Positions 52,310 through 61,068 of a stretch of DNA of 64,000 bases are shown piece after piece; the stretch's first letter is position 1, and every line of letters begins with the position of its first letter. The stretch is taken from the NCBI RefSeq assembly GCF_006782915.1, contig NZ_VCNP01000010.1, positions 310,001-374,000 on the forward strand, read 5' to 3'. The position numbers and the translations under genes are program-made. This DNA comes from Streptomyces calvus (lineage in GTDB: Bacteria > Actinomycetota > Actinomycetes > Streptomycetales > Streptomycetaceae). A model generated the notes under the pieces. The model searched no databases. It worked only from the letters and a program-made list of their open reading frames with translations, and had not been told where the DNA came from.

Positions 52310-54730
52310 TCACACCGTGCCGGTGAGGTGTTCCGGGCGTACCGGTGTTCTGTTCAGTTCCAGGCCCGTGGCGTCCCGGATGGCCGCGAGGACCGCCGGA
52401 GTGGACGACAGGGTGGGTGCCTCGCCGACGCCGCGCAGCCCGTACGGGGCGTGCTCGTCGGCGAGTTCGAGCACGTCGACGGGGATGGTCGGCGTGTCGA
52501 GGATCGTGGGGATGAGGTAGTCCGTGAAGGAGGGGTTCTTCACCTTCGCGGTCTTCGGGTCGACGACGATCTCCTCCATGACGGCCACGCCCAGCCCCTG
52601 GGTGGTGCCGCCCTGGATCTGTCCGACGACGGACAGCGGGTTGAGCGCCTTGCCGACGTCCTGGGCGCAGGCCAGTTCGACGACCTTCACCAGGCCGAGT
52701 TCGGTGTCGACCTCGACGACGGCGCGGTGCGCGGCGAAGGAGTACTGGACGTGCCCGTTGCCCTGCCCGGTGCGCAGGTCGAACGGTTCGGTCGGCCGGT
52801 GCCGCCACTCCTCCTCGACCTCGACGGCCTCGTCGCCGAGGACGTCCACCAGGTCGGCGAGCACCTCGCCGCCGTCGGTGACGACCTTGCCGCCCTCCAG
52901 CAGGAGTTCGGCCGTCGCCCACGCCGGGTGGTACGGGCCGAAGCGGCGCCGGCCGAGCTCGAGGACCTTCTCGCGGACCAGCTCGCAGGCGTTCCTGACC
53001 GCGCCGCCGGTGACGTACGTCTGCCGGGAGGCGGACGTCGAACCGGCCGAGCCCACCTGGGTGTTGGCGGGGTGGATGGTGACCTGGGCGACGCCCAGCT
53101 CGGTGCGGGCGATCTGCGCGTGGACGGTGACGCCGCCCTGGCCGACCTCCGCCATCGCGGTGTGCACGGTGGCGACCGGCTCACCGCCGACCACCTCCAT
53201 GCGGACCCGGGCGGTGGAGTAGTCGTCGAAGCCCTCGGAGAAGCCGACGTTCTTGATGCCGACCGCGTAGCCGACACCGCGGACGACGCCTTCGCCGTGC
53301 GTGGTGTTGGACAGGCCGCCGGGCAGCTGGCGCACGTCGGCGCCCTCGCTGGACTCCCACTGGCGCTCCGGCGGCATCGGCATCGCCTTGACGCGGCGCA
53401 GGAGTTCGGCGACCGGCGCCGGGGAGTCGACCGGCTGCCCGGTGGGCATGAGCGTGCCCTGTTCCATCGCGTTGCGCTGCCTGAACTCCACCGGGTCCAG
53501 GCCGAGTTCCTTCGCCACCTTGTCCATCTGCGCCTCGTAGGCGAAGCACGCCTGGACCGCGCCGAAGCCGCGCATGGCGCCGCAGGGCGGGTTGTTGGTG
53601 TAGAGGGCGATGGCCTCGATCTCGACGTCGTCGACGACGTACGGTCCGACGCCGAGCGAGGAGGCGTTGCCGACCACGGCCGGGGAGGCGGAGGCGTACG
53701 CGCCGCCGTCGAGGACGATGCGGCACTTGACGTGGGTCAGCTTGCCGTCGCGGGTGGCCCCGTGCTCGTAGAACAGCTTGGCCGGGTGGCGGTGGACGTG
53801 GCCGAAGAACGACTCGAAGCGGTTGTAGACGATCTTGACGGGTTTGCCGGTGCGCAGCGCCAGCAGGCAGGCGTGGATCTGCATGGACAGGTCCTCGCGT
53901 CCGCCGAACGCGCCGCCGACGCCGGCCAGGGTCATCCGTACCTTGTCCTCGGGCAGGCCGAGGACGGGTGCGATCTGGCGCAGGTCGGAGTGGAGCCACT
54001 GGGTGGCGATGTAGAGGTGGACGCCGCCGTCCTCCTCGGGCACGGCGAGCCCGGACTCGGGGCCGAGGAAGGCCTGGTCCTGCATGCCGAAGGTGTACTC
54101 GCCCTCGACGATCACGTCCGCGCGACGGCGGGCCGCGGCGACGTCGCCGCGCACGATGGGCTGGCGGTGGACGATGTTGGGGTGCGGGACGTGCCCGATG
54201 TGGTGGTCGTCGCGGTTCTCGTGGACGAGGACCGCGTCCGGCGCGAGCGCGGAGGCCTCGTCGGTGACGACGGGCAGGTCGCGGTACTCGACCTTGATCT
54301 TCGCGGCGGCGCGGCGCGCGGTCTCCGGGTGGTCGGCGGCGACGATCGCGACGGGCTCGCCGTGGTGGCGGACCTTGCCGTGCGCGAGGACCGGGGTGTC
54401 CTGGATCTCCAGGCCGTAGTGCTTCACGTCGGCCGGCAGGTCGTCGTACGTCATCACGGCGTACACGCCCGGGGTGGCGAGGGCCTCGGAGGTGTCGATC
54501 GACACGATCTCGGCGTGGGCGACCGTGGAGCGCAGGATCTGGCCCCAGAGCATGTCCTCGTGCCACAGGTCGGAGGAGTAGGCGAACTCGCCGGTGACCT
54601 TGAGGGTGCCGTCCGGGCGGAGGGTGGACTCGCCGATGCCGCCGCGGGTGCCGGAACCCTGCGTGATCCTGGTGGGAACGCCGGTGGGCTGTCCCTGCGC
54701 GGACGCGGCCGGGAGCTTGTGGGACGGCAT
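52310..54730 (-). CDS. Xanthine dehydrogenase, molybdopterin-binding subunit
   Basis: 806 residues; oxidises (hypo)xanthine to urate. Contains Mo-cofactor segments GVGGAFGGREDLSMQIHACL, GAMRGFGAVQACFAYEAQMD, TAMAEVGQGGVTVHAQIART and the active-site Glu region PYGLRGVGEAPTLSSTPAVL near the C terminus (GVGE, the base). ATG 54730 lies 2 bp past the iron-sulfur subunit stop. The large subunit of a three-gene enzyme. Confidence 0.96.
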   Translation of the reverse strand: MPSHKLPAASAQGQPTGVPTRITQGSGTRGGIGESTLRPDGTLKVTGEFAYSSDLWHEDMLWGQILRSTVAHAEIVSIDTSEALATPGVYAVMTYDDLPADVKHYGLEIQDTPVLAHGKVRHHGEPVAIVAADHPETARRAAAKIKVEYRDLPVVTDEASALAPDAVLVHENRDDHHIGHVPHPNIVHRQPIVRGDVAAARRRADVIVEGEYTFGMQDQAFLGPESGLAVPEEDGGVHLYIATQWLHSDLRQIAPVLGLPEDKVRMTLAGVGGAFGGREDLSMQIHACLLALRTGKPVKIVYNRFESFFGHVHRHPAKLFYEHGATRDGKLTHVKCRIVLDGGAYASASPAVVGNASSLGVGPYVVDDVEIEAIALYTNNPPCGAMRGFGAVQACFAYEAQMDKVAKELGLDPVEFRQRNAMEQGTLMPTGQPVDSPAPVAELLRRVKAMPMPPERQWESSEGADVRQLPGGLSNTTHGEGVVRGVGYAVGIKNVGFSEGFDDYSTARVRMEVVGGEPVATVHTAMAEVGQGGVTVHAQIARTELGVAQVTIHPANTQVGSAGSTSASRQTYVTGGAVRNACELVREKVLELGRRRFGPYHPAWATAELLLEGGKVVTDGGEVLADLVDVLGDEAVEVEEEWRHRPTEPFDLRTGQGNGHVQYSFAAHRAVVEVDTELGLVKVVELACAQDVGKALNPLSVVGQIQGGTTQGLGVAVMEEIVVDPKTAKVKNPSFTDYLIPTILDTPTIPVDVLELADEHAPYGLRGVGEAPTLSSTPAVLAAIRDATGLELNRTPVRPEHLTGTV

Positions 54731-54732
54731 GC

Positions 54733-55305
54733 TCAGACCCCCTCGGACTGGCGGGCGGCCGCGAGGCGGACCGCGTCCATGATCTTCTCGTAGCCGGTGC
54801 AGCGGCACAGGTTGCCCGACAGCGCCTCGCGGATGTCCGCGTCCGTCGGGTTGGGGTTGCGCTCCAGCATCTCGTCGGCGGCGACCAGCAGCCCCGGCGT
54901 GCAGAAGCCGCACTGGACGGCGCCGGCGTCGATGAACGCCTGCTGCACGGGGGCCAGTTCGGTGCCCTCGCCGGTCCGCGAGTCGGCGCCGCCGGCCTGC
55001 CACTGCCGGGCCTCGTCCAGCGAGGTGCCGTGGGACGCCGTGCCGCAGGCGCGCTGCCTGGCGAAGTCCGCCAGGCCCTCCACGGTGACGACCTCGCGTC
55101 CCTCGGCCTGGCCGGCGGCGACCAGGCAGGAACACACGGGCACGCCGTCCAGGCGGACCGTGCACGATCCGCACTCGCCCTGCTCGCAGGCGTTCTTGGA
55201 GCCGGGCAGGCCGAGCCGCTCGCGCAGCACGTACAGCAGCGACTCGCCCTCCCAGACGTCGTCGGCTTCCTGCGGGCGTCCGTTGACGGTGAAGTTGAGT
55301 CGCAT
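54733..55305 (-). CDS. Xanthine dehydrogenase, [2Fe-2S] subunit
   Basis: 190 residues. The first plant-type cluster motif is CEQGECGSCTVRLDGVPVCSC; the second cluster uses CGFCTPG and CRCTGY. Between them is a longer than usual insert (ADFARQRACGTASHGTSLDE). Passes electrons from the Mo site to FAD. ATG 55305 shares one base with the FAD-subunit stop (TAATG). Confidence 0.95.
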   Translation of the reverse strand: MRLNFTVNGRPQEADDVWEGESLLYVLRERLGLPGSKNACEQGECGSCTVRLDGVPVCSCLVAAGQAEGREVVTVEGLADFARQRACGTASHGTSLDEARQWQAGGADSRTGEGTELAPVQQAFIDAGAVQCGFCTPGLLVAADEMLERNPNPTDADIREALSGNLCRCTGYEKIMDAVRLAAARQSEGV

Positions 55306-56195
55306 TACGCGGCCCCCTCCGTGATGCGGTGGGCGCCGCGGTACGACTCCCAGGTCCAGGTCAGGGTGCGGCGGGCCATCACGCCGACCGCGTGGCGGCG
55401 GTAGCCGGCGGTGCCGCGGACGTCGTCGATCGGGTTGCAGGCGGCGGCGCACAGATCCGCGAACCGCTTGGCCACCGACGGAGTGATGATCTTCCCGTTG
55501 TCCCAGAAGCCGCCCTCCTCCAGGGCCGCGTTCAGGAACTCCTCGGCGGCCTTCGCCCGGACGGGAGTGGGCGCGGCGGAGCCGATGCCGGTGCGGACGG
55601 TCCGCGTCTCGGGGTGCAGGGCCAGGCCGAAGGCGCACACCGCGATGACCATCGCGTTGCGGGTGCCGACCTTGGAGAACTGCTGCGGGCCGTCGGCCTT
55701 CCTGATGTGCACGGCGCGGATCAGCTCGTCGGGCGCCAGCGCGTTGCGCTTCACGCCGGTGTAGAAGTCGTCGATGGGGATGCGGCGCGCTCCGCGCACC
55801 GACTCGACCTCGACCTCGGCGCCGGCGGCCAGCAGCGCCGGGTGCGCGTCGCCGGCCGGGGAGGCGGTGCCGAGGTTGCCGCCGACGCCGCCGCGGTTGC
55901 GGATCTGCGGGGAGGCGACCGTGTGGGAGGCGAGCGCGAGGCCCGGCAGCTCGGCGCGCAGGTGCTCCATGATCCGCGAGTACGGGACGGAGGCGCCCAG
56001 CCGCACGCTCTCCGCGCCGACCTCCCATTCGTAGAGATCACCAATGCGGTTCAGGTCCATGAGGTACTCGGGCCGGCGGTGGTCGAAGTTGATCTCGACC
56101 ATCACGTCGGTTCCGCCCGCGATCGGCACTGCGGCGGGGTGCTCGGCCTTCGCGGCGAGCGCCTCCTCCCAGCTGGCGGGGCGAAGGAAGTCCAT
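55305..56195 (-). CDS. Xanthine dehydrogenase, FAD-binding subunit
   Basis: 296 residues. FAD motifs VPIAGGTDVMVEINFD (about 23-38) and IRNRGGVGGNLGTASPAGDA (about 99-118), then the C-terminal CO-dehydrogenase flavoprotein domain. ATG 56195 begins MDFLRPASWEEAL as in homologues, although the open frame extends 15 codons upstream. First gene of the xdh operon; divergent from the PucR gene. Confidence 0.95.
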   Translation of the reverse strand: MDFLRPASWEEALAAKAEHPAAVPIAGGTDVMVEINFDHRRPEYLMDLNRIGDLYEWEVGAESVRLGASVPYSRIMEHLRAELPGLALASHTVASPQIRNRGGVGGNLGTASPAGDAHPALLAAGAEVEVESVRGARRIPIDDFYTGVKRNALAPDELIRAVHIRKADGPQQFSKVGTRNAMVIAVCAFGLALHPETRTVRTGIGSAAPTPVRAKAAEEFLNAALEEGGFWDNGKIITPSVAKRFADLCAAACNPIDDVRGTAGYRRHAVGVMARRTLTWTWESYRGAHRITEGAA

Positions 56196-56539
56196 GACCG
56201 GCTCTTTTCTTCGTCTCGTGGGGCGTACAGATTGAGCCAATCCGTGTGCGGCGGGCCAGGCTCGTCATGTGTCGTTCACTCGGAGTGAGGCCAGTACACC
56301 GCCGGGCGGCGGCTCCCGGTCAGTCACGGAAAACATGAAGGAGTTGGCTGGCCAACAACGCCATCTTGTAGATTCGTATGAACGGAGGCCCTCCCCAGTC
56401 TCCTCACCTTCCTCCGGATCCACGGGACACCGTCCGGGAAACGGCCGACACCGCTGATCAGCCACCCCGCGCGCCCTCGCCGGAAGATCCCTCCGACGGT
56501 CATGCACACCTATCGAGACACAGAACGGCGGCGACGAGA
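56196..56539. promoter_or_regulatory. Divergent xdh / pucR intergenic region
   Basis: 344 bp. An inverted repeat GTTGGC-TG-GCCAAC lies at 56343-56356, and an A+T-richer stretch (TTGTAGATTCGTATGAA) follows at about 56364-56381. An in-frame upstream ATG for PucR exists at 56378, so part may be coding if that start is used. Candidate site for autoregulation and control of xdh. Confidence 0.5.
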
Positions 56540-58228
56540 ATGCGGCTGCGCGCACTGCTGGACACGGACGCGCTGGGCCTGAAGCTGCTCGGCGGCGAGG
56601 ACGAGCTGGACCGCACGGTGCGCGGGGTGATGACGACCGACCTGAGGGACCCCAGCCGCTACCTCTCGGGCGGGGAACTGGTGCTCACCGGCCTGGCCTG
56701 GCGGCGCGACGCCGCGGACTCCGAGCCGTTCGTGCGGATCCTGGCGCAGGCCGGGGTGACCGCCGTCGCGGCCGGTACGGCGGAGCTGGGGGACGTTCCG
56801 GACGACCTGGTCGTGGCCTGCGCCCGGCACCGGCTGCCGCTGTTCGCGGTGCACGAGTCGGTCGCCTTCGCCACCATCACCGAGCACGTCGTACGGCAGG
56901 TCTCCGGCGAGCGCGCCGGCGACCTCGCGGCCGTCGTGGACCGGCACCGGCGGATGATGACCTCGGGTCCCGCGGGCGGCGGCCCCGACGTCGTGCTCGA
57001 CCTGCTCGGCTCCGACCTGGACCTGCGGGCCTGGGTGCTGTCGCCCACCGGCCGGCTGATCGCCGGGTCGAAGGTCGCCGGGACGCGCGGGGCGGGCACG
57101 GCGCTGCCCGCCGACGTGTGCGCGCGGCTCGCCGCGGAGCAGCTGGCGGCCACCCGCACCGGCCGGCGCGGCCCCCACCGGGTCGCCCTGGGCCAGACGA
57201 CGTACAGCCTGTTCCCGGTGCGCAGCAGCGGGCGCGGGGTACCGGCGGTGCGGGACCCTCGCGAGACGGTGCTGTCGGACTGGCTGCTGGCGGTGGAGGC
57301 GGACGCCGGCGACTGGGCCGAGGAACGGCTGGACCTGCTGCACGGCGTCACCCAGCTGATCGCCGTCGAACGGGACCGCAGGGACGCGGCCCGCACGGTC
57401 CGGCGGCGGCTCGCGCAGGAGGTGCTGGAGCTGGTGCAGACCGGCGCCGCGCCCGCCGAGGTCGCCGCCCGGCTGCGGGTGGCCGCTCCGGTGCTGCTGC
57501 CGAACCTCGGGGCCGCGCCGCACTGGCAGGTGGTGGTCGCCCGCGTCGACTGGGACGGCGGGGAGGTCGAGGGCGGGCCGGTGGCCCAGGCGCTGCTGGA
57601 GGAGATCCTGGTCGACCCGGCGGCCACCGGCCCCGAGCACTCCGACCGCATCGCGGTCGCCCACGCCGGGGACGAGGCGGTCGCGCTGGTGCCGCTGCCC
57701 GCGGTGGCCGGGGAGCACGACGACACGGGCACGGGCGTCGCCGCCGACGTGCTGCTGGAAGCCGTACGCGGCCCGCTCACCGCGGGCCTCGACGGCGACG
57801 GCCGGCTCACCCTCGGCGTGTCCGCCGCCGTGCACTCGGCGGAGGGCCTGCGCGGGGCGCTGGAGGAGGCGCGGCACGCCCGCCGCGTCGCCGCCGCCCG
57901 CCAGGGCCGGGTCTGCGCCGCCGGACACCAGGAGCTGGCCTCGCACGTGCTGCTGCTGCCCTTCGTCCCCGACGACGTGCGGCGGGCCTTCACGGCGCGT
58001 CTGCTGGACCCGCTGCGGGACTACGACCGCCGGCACCGCGCCGAACTGATCCCCACCCTGGAGGCGTTCCTCGACTGCGACGGCTCCTGGACCCGCTGCG
58101 CGGCCCGGCTCCATCTGCACGTCAACACGCTGCGCTACCGCGTCGGCCGCATCGAGCAGTTGACGAGCCGGGACCTGTCCCGCCTGGAGGACAAGCTGGA
58201 CTTCTTCCTGGCTCTGCGGATGAGCTGA
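56540..58228 (+). CDS. PucR-family transcriptional regulator of purine catabolism
   Basis: 562 residues from ATG 56540. N-terminal PucR sensor (about 1-125: MRLRALLDTDALGLKLLGGE, GVMTTDLRDPSRYLSGGELV), central GGDEF-related region and C-terminal HTH_30 (FLDCDGSWTRCAARLHLHVN, TLRYRVGRIEQLTSRDLSRL). Divergent from xdh; PucR-type proteins activate purine genes on sensing ureide or purine intermediates. An ATG at 56378 would add 54 low-complexity residues; the family N-terminus supports 56540. Confidence 0.9.
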   Translation: MRLRALLDTDALGLKLLGGEDELDRTVRGVMTTDLRDPSRYLSGGELVLTGLAWRRDAADSEPFVRILAQAGVTAVAAGTAELGDVPDDLVVACARHRLPLFAVHESVAFATITEHVVRQVSGERAGDLAAVVDRHRRMMTSGPAGGGPDVVLDLLGSDLDLRAWVLSPTGRLIAGSKVAGTRGAGTALPADVCARLAAEQLAATRTGRRGPHRVALGQTTYSLFPVRSSGRGVPAVRDPRETVLSDWLLAVEADAGDWAEERLDLLHGVTQLIAVERDRRDAARTVRRRLAQEVLELVQTGAAPAEVAARLRVAAPVLLPNLGAAPHWQVVVARVDWDGGEVEGGPVAQALLEEILVDPAATGPEHSDRIAVAHAGDEAVALVPLPAVAGEHDDTGTGVAADVLLEAVRGPLTAGLDGDGRLTLGVSAAVHSAEGLRGALEEARHARRVAAARQGRVCAAGHQELASHVLLLPFVPDDVRRAFTARLLDPLRDYDRRHRAELIPTLEAFLDCDGSWTRCAARLHLHVNTLRYRVGRIEQLTSRDLSRLEDKLDFFLALRMS

Positions 58229-58371
58229 ACGGCCGAGCGCCGCGCGCCGGTTCGGGCCCGCGGTCCACGACTTTGTGAAATCCTTCACCCACCCTCTTGG
58301 CCGGGCCCTGTGGTTCGTGCTGAGATGCGGCCACCACTCAACAGCTCGATGGCGTGCTCGGGGAGGGCAAC

Positions 58372-59154
58372 GTGGCGCATACCGCCATGTCCGGTGACGG
58401 AACGACCGCCGATGACGATCCCCTCCAGACCGCGGTGTGGCGGCTGCGCTCCCGCGCCTGCTGGGCCGACGCCGCCGCCCTGCTCGCACCGGACACGCCG
58501 GAGGCGGCGCTGCAACGGGCGTCGCTGCTGGTGGAGCGGTGCCTGTACACGGAGGCGGGGTGGGAGGACGCCGAGGACGCGCTGCGGACGGCCGAGGCGC
58601 TGGCGCACAGCGACGACGAGCGTGGCGCCGCCGCTTGTGAACGCGGGTACTTGGCGTACGCCGCCACCCTGTTCGGCGTGCGCGACCGGGCCGACGAGGC
58701 GCGGGCCGCGCTCGGCCGGGCGGCGGCGCTGCTGCCTCCGGGGGCCGCGGGGCGTGCGCTGCTGGACTTCCGGCGCGGGCTGATCGCCGAGAACCTCACC
58801 CGGTCGCCGCAGGCCGCGCGGGCCGCCTACCGCCGGGCCCACGCCGGGGCCACCGCGCACGCCGATCCGCTGCTGCTCTCCGGGACCTGGCGCCATCTGG
58901 CCGGACTGGCCCTGCGGGAGGGCGAGTTGGCGGAGGCCCGGCACGGGTTCGCGGAATCGCTGCGGATCCGTGAGGAGTTGGGGTACCTCGTCGGCACGGC
59001 TCCGGCACTGGTCTCGCTCGCCGAGACGGAGACCGAGCCGGAGGCGTCCCGGCTGCGCGAGGAGGCCCGCCGCCTGTTCCGCCTCCTGGGCGGCGTACCG
59101 ACCTGGCTGGCCCGCCAACTGACCCCACCGGCTCCGGGCGCTGCCACGGCATGA
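58372..59154 (+). CDS. TPR-like protein
   Basis: 260 residues from GTG 58372, with GGGGAGGG just upstream; a GTG at 58354 would add 6. Helical repeats resemble TPRs: AALQRASLLVERCLYTEAGW, ERGYLAYAATLFGVRDRADE, GLALREGELAEARHGFAESL. No signal or DNA-binding segment. Possibly a scaffold protein; similar single genes are common in Streptomyces. Followed by the 117-bp minisatellite. Confidence 0.75.
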   Translation: MAHTAMSGDGTTADDDPLQTAVWRLRSRACWADAAALLAPDTPEAALQRASLLVERCLYTEAGWEDAEDALRTAEALAHSDDERGAAACERGYLAYAATLFGVRDRADEARAALGRAAALLPPGAAGRALLDFRRGLIAENLTRSPQAARAAYRRAHAGATAHADPLLLSGTWRHLAGLALREGELAEARHGFAESLRIREELGYLVGTAPALVSLAETETEPEASRLREEARRLFRLLGGVPTWLARQLTPPAPGAATA

Positions 59155-59224
59155 GGCGGCGCGGCAGGGGGCGGGCGCTTCCTGCCGGGCCGGGCACCTG
59201 GCACCTTCGCGGCGGCCTGGCTCC

Positions 59225-59860
59225 TGGCACCTTCGCGACGGCCTGACGCCGGGCGGCCTCGCGGCGGCCTGACGCCGGGCGGCCTCGCGGCGGCCTGGCT
59301 CCGAGCGGCCTCGCGGCGGGCGGCTCGTGCCGGGCGGGAGCGGAGGCGGCTTCCTGACGGGCCGGGCGCCCGCGTTCGCGGTGGTCTGACGCCGGGCGGC
59401 CTCGCGGCGGCCTGACTCCGAGCGGCCTCGCGGCGGGCGGCTCGTGCCGGGCGGGAGCGGAGGCGGCGTCCTGACGGGCCGGGCGCCCGCGTTCGCGGGG
59501 GTCTGACGCCGGGCGGCTTCGCGGCGGCCTGGCTCCGAGCGGCCTCGCGGCGGGCGGCTCGTGCCGGGCGGGAGCGGAGGCGGCGTCCTGACGGGCCGGG
59601 CGCCCGCGTTCGCGGGGGTCTGACGCCGGGCGGCTTCGCGGCGGCCTGGCTCCGAGCGGCCTCGCGGCGGGCGGCTCGTGCCGGGCGGGAGCGGAGGCGG
59701 CTTCCTCGCGGGCCGGGCGCCCGCGTTCGCGGTGGTCTGACGCCGGGCGGCTTCGCGGCGGCCCGGCTCCGAGCGGCCTCGCGGCGGGCGGCTCGTGCCG
59801 GGCGGGAGCGGGCGGCTTCCTGACGGGCCGAGCGCATGACACCCTCGCGGCGGCCTGACG
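59225..59860. repeat. 117-bp minisatellite, five copies
   Basis: The anchor GGCTCGTGCCGGGCGGGAGC begins at 59322, 59439, 59556, 59673 and 59790, an exact 117-bp period with few substitutions. A shorter GACGCCGGGCGGCCTCGCGG module is tandem at 59225-59300 and recurs inside each unit. Because 117 is a multiple of 3, open frames run through it on the minus strand in all three phases, but none has a start with a ribosome site and they continue antisense to the TPR gene. The 59861-60051 remainder is GC-rich without a recognised feature. Confidence 0.9.
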
Positions 59861-60051
59861 CCAGGCGGCCTCGCGGCGGCCCGGAGCGGGGCGGCCGGGA
59901 GCGACAGGGTGGGAGCCACGCCGGTGAGGGCGGCGGGCGGGCGCCCGGCGGCGGGGTGTGGCGGTGGCGGGGTGTGGCGGTGGTGTGGCGGGAGCCGCGC
60001 GGTGGCCGCGGCGGGTCGGAGGCTTCGGCCCGGGGCGGGTGCTCGTCGTGT

Positions 60052-60912
60052 TCAGGCCGCGCCGGTGAAGTGCTCGGCCACCAGTTGCCGCACCACTTCC
60101 AGGTCACCGGCGATCAGCGCGTCCAGCAGGGCGGTGTGCTCGTGGGCGTCGGCCACCAGTTCCGCCCGGCCGCGGGCGCCGGGCACGCTGCCCATCAGGG
60201 GCCACTGGGCGCGCCGGTGCAGGTCCTCGGCGATCCGGACCAGCTGTTCGTTGCCGGCGAGGCGGAGCACCGCGCCGTGGAAGGCGCGGTCGGACTCGGC
60301 GTACGTGGCACGGCAGCCGGAGGAGGCGGCGCGGACCGTGGCCTCGGCGAGCGGGCGCAGTTCGGCCCAGCGTTCGGCGGGCACCGTGCGGGCCAGCCGC
60401 AGCATCACCGGGACCTCGATCAGCGCCCGCACCTCGGCCAGTTCGGCCAGTTCCCGGGCGTCCCGCTCGACTACCCGGAAGCCCCGGTTCGGGACGACCT
60501 CGACCGCGCCCTCCAGGGTGAGCTGCTGCATGGCCTCCCGGACGGGCGTCGCGGAGACGCCGAACCGCTCGGCGAGCACGGGCGCGGAGTACACCTCGCC
60601 GGGGCGCAGGTCGCCCGTCACCAGCGCGGTGCGCAGGGCGGCGAGGACCTGTCCGCGCACGGAGGACCGCCGGACGGCGGGCCGGGGGCGCGCGAGCCCG
60701 GGTTCGCCGTGGTGCTCGCCGTGGGTGTGCTCGCCGCGTGCGGCTCCGCTCTCGGCGCCGTCCGGCCGGTCACGGCGCCGGTCGCACTCCGCGTCCCGTC
60801 CCGTCGGCTGGGCGGGCAGTCGGAAGCGGCCCCGACCGGGCCGGCCGGGCTCGTCGGGCCGGCCCGTCACTGCGTCCCCCGGCACGGCGGGGCCCTGCGT
60901 GCCCTGCTTCAC
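60052..60912 (-). CDS. GntR-family (FCD/FadR-type) transcriptional regulator
   Basis: 286 residues from GTG 60912 with AGGAGGG about 6 nt upstream. A long basic/disordered N terminus (about 1-75) precedes the winged helix (about 78-140: VRGQVLAALRTALVTGDLRP, LAERFGVSATPVREAMQQLT). The FCD ligand domain follows (LAELAEVRALIEVPVMLRLA, ATYAESDRAFHGAVLRLAGN, ADAHEHTALLDALIAGDLEV) with metal-binding Asp/His. The disordered arm is unusual for the family. Target unknown; the neighbouring FhuF-like gene is divergent. Confidence 0.9.
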   Translation of the reverse strand: MKQGTQGPAVPGDAVTGRPDEPGRPGRGRFRLPAQPTGRDAECDRRRDRPDGAESGAARGEHTHGEHHGEPGLARPRPAVRRSSVRGQVLAALRTALVTGDLRPGEVYSAPVLAERFGVSATPVREAMQQLTLEGAVEVVPNRGFRVVERDARELAELAEVRALIEVPVMLRLARTVPAERWAELRPLAEATVRAASSGCRATYAESDRAFHGAVLRLAGNEQLVRIAEDLHRRAQWPLMGSVPGARGRAELVADAHEHTALLDALIAGDLEVVRQLVAEHFTGAA

Positions 60913-61024
60913 AAGGTCCCTCCTGCGGACGTGTCGGTACTTGCGGTCATTACGGCGGCTTGTCTGCTGTCCGTCAAGCACCCTAAGCGCACCGGACGCC
61001 AGTTCACATTTCCGCGATCTTGGG

Positions 61025-61042
61025 TAAGGTGAGCCTTACCTT
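61025..61042 (+). promoter_or_regulatory. Putative iron box (DmdR/IdeR-type)
   Basis: TAAGGTGAGCCTTACCTT, an imperfect palindrome AAGGT-N7-ACCTT of the kind bound by DtxR-family DmdR/IdeR repressors (family consensus near TTAGGTTAGGCTAACCTAA). It lies 27-44 bp upstream of the ferric-reductase gene, overlapping its presumed promoter. Confidence 0.72.
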
Positions 61043-61068
61043 TTTTCGACTGGCTCGTCGAGACGTGA

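Noticed and set aside
51593-54793. A 1066-codon plus-strand open frame
   Set aside because: It is antisense to the permease and the xanthine dehydrogenase large subunit, which have complete family motifs; its Val/Asp/Gly/Leu-rich translation is the usual shadow of a high-GC gene.
58285-59919. Long minus-strand open frames (three phases) through the 117-bp repeats
   Set aside because: They run antisense through the well-supported TPR gene, are open in all phases because of repeat period and GC content, and lack a start with a ribosome site.
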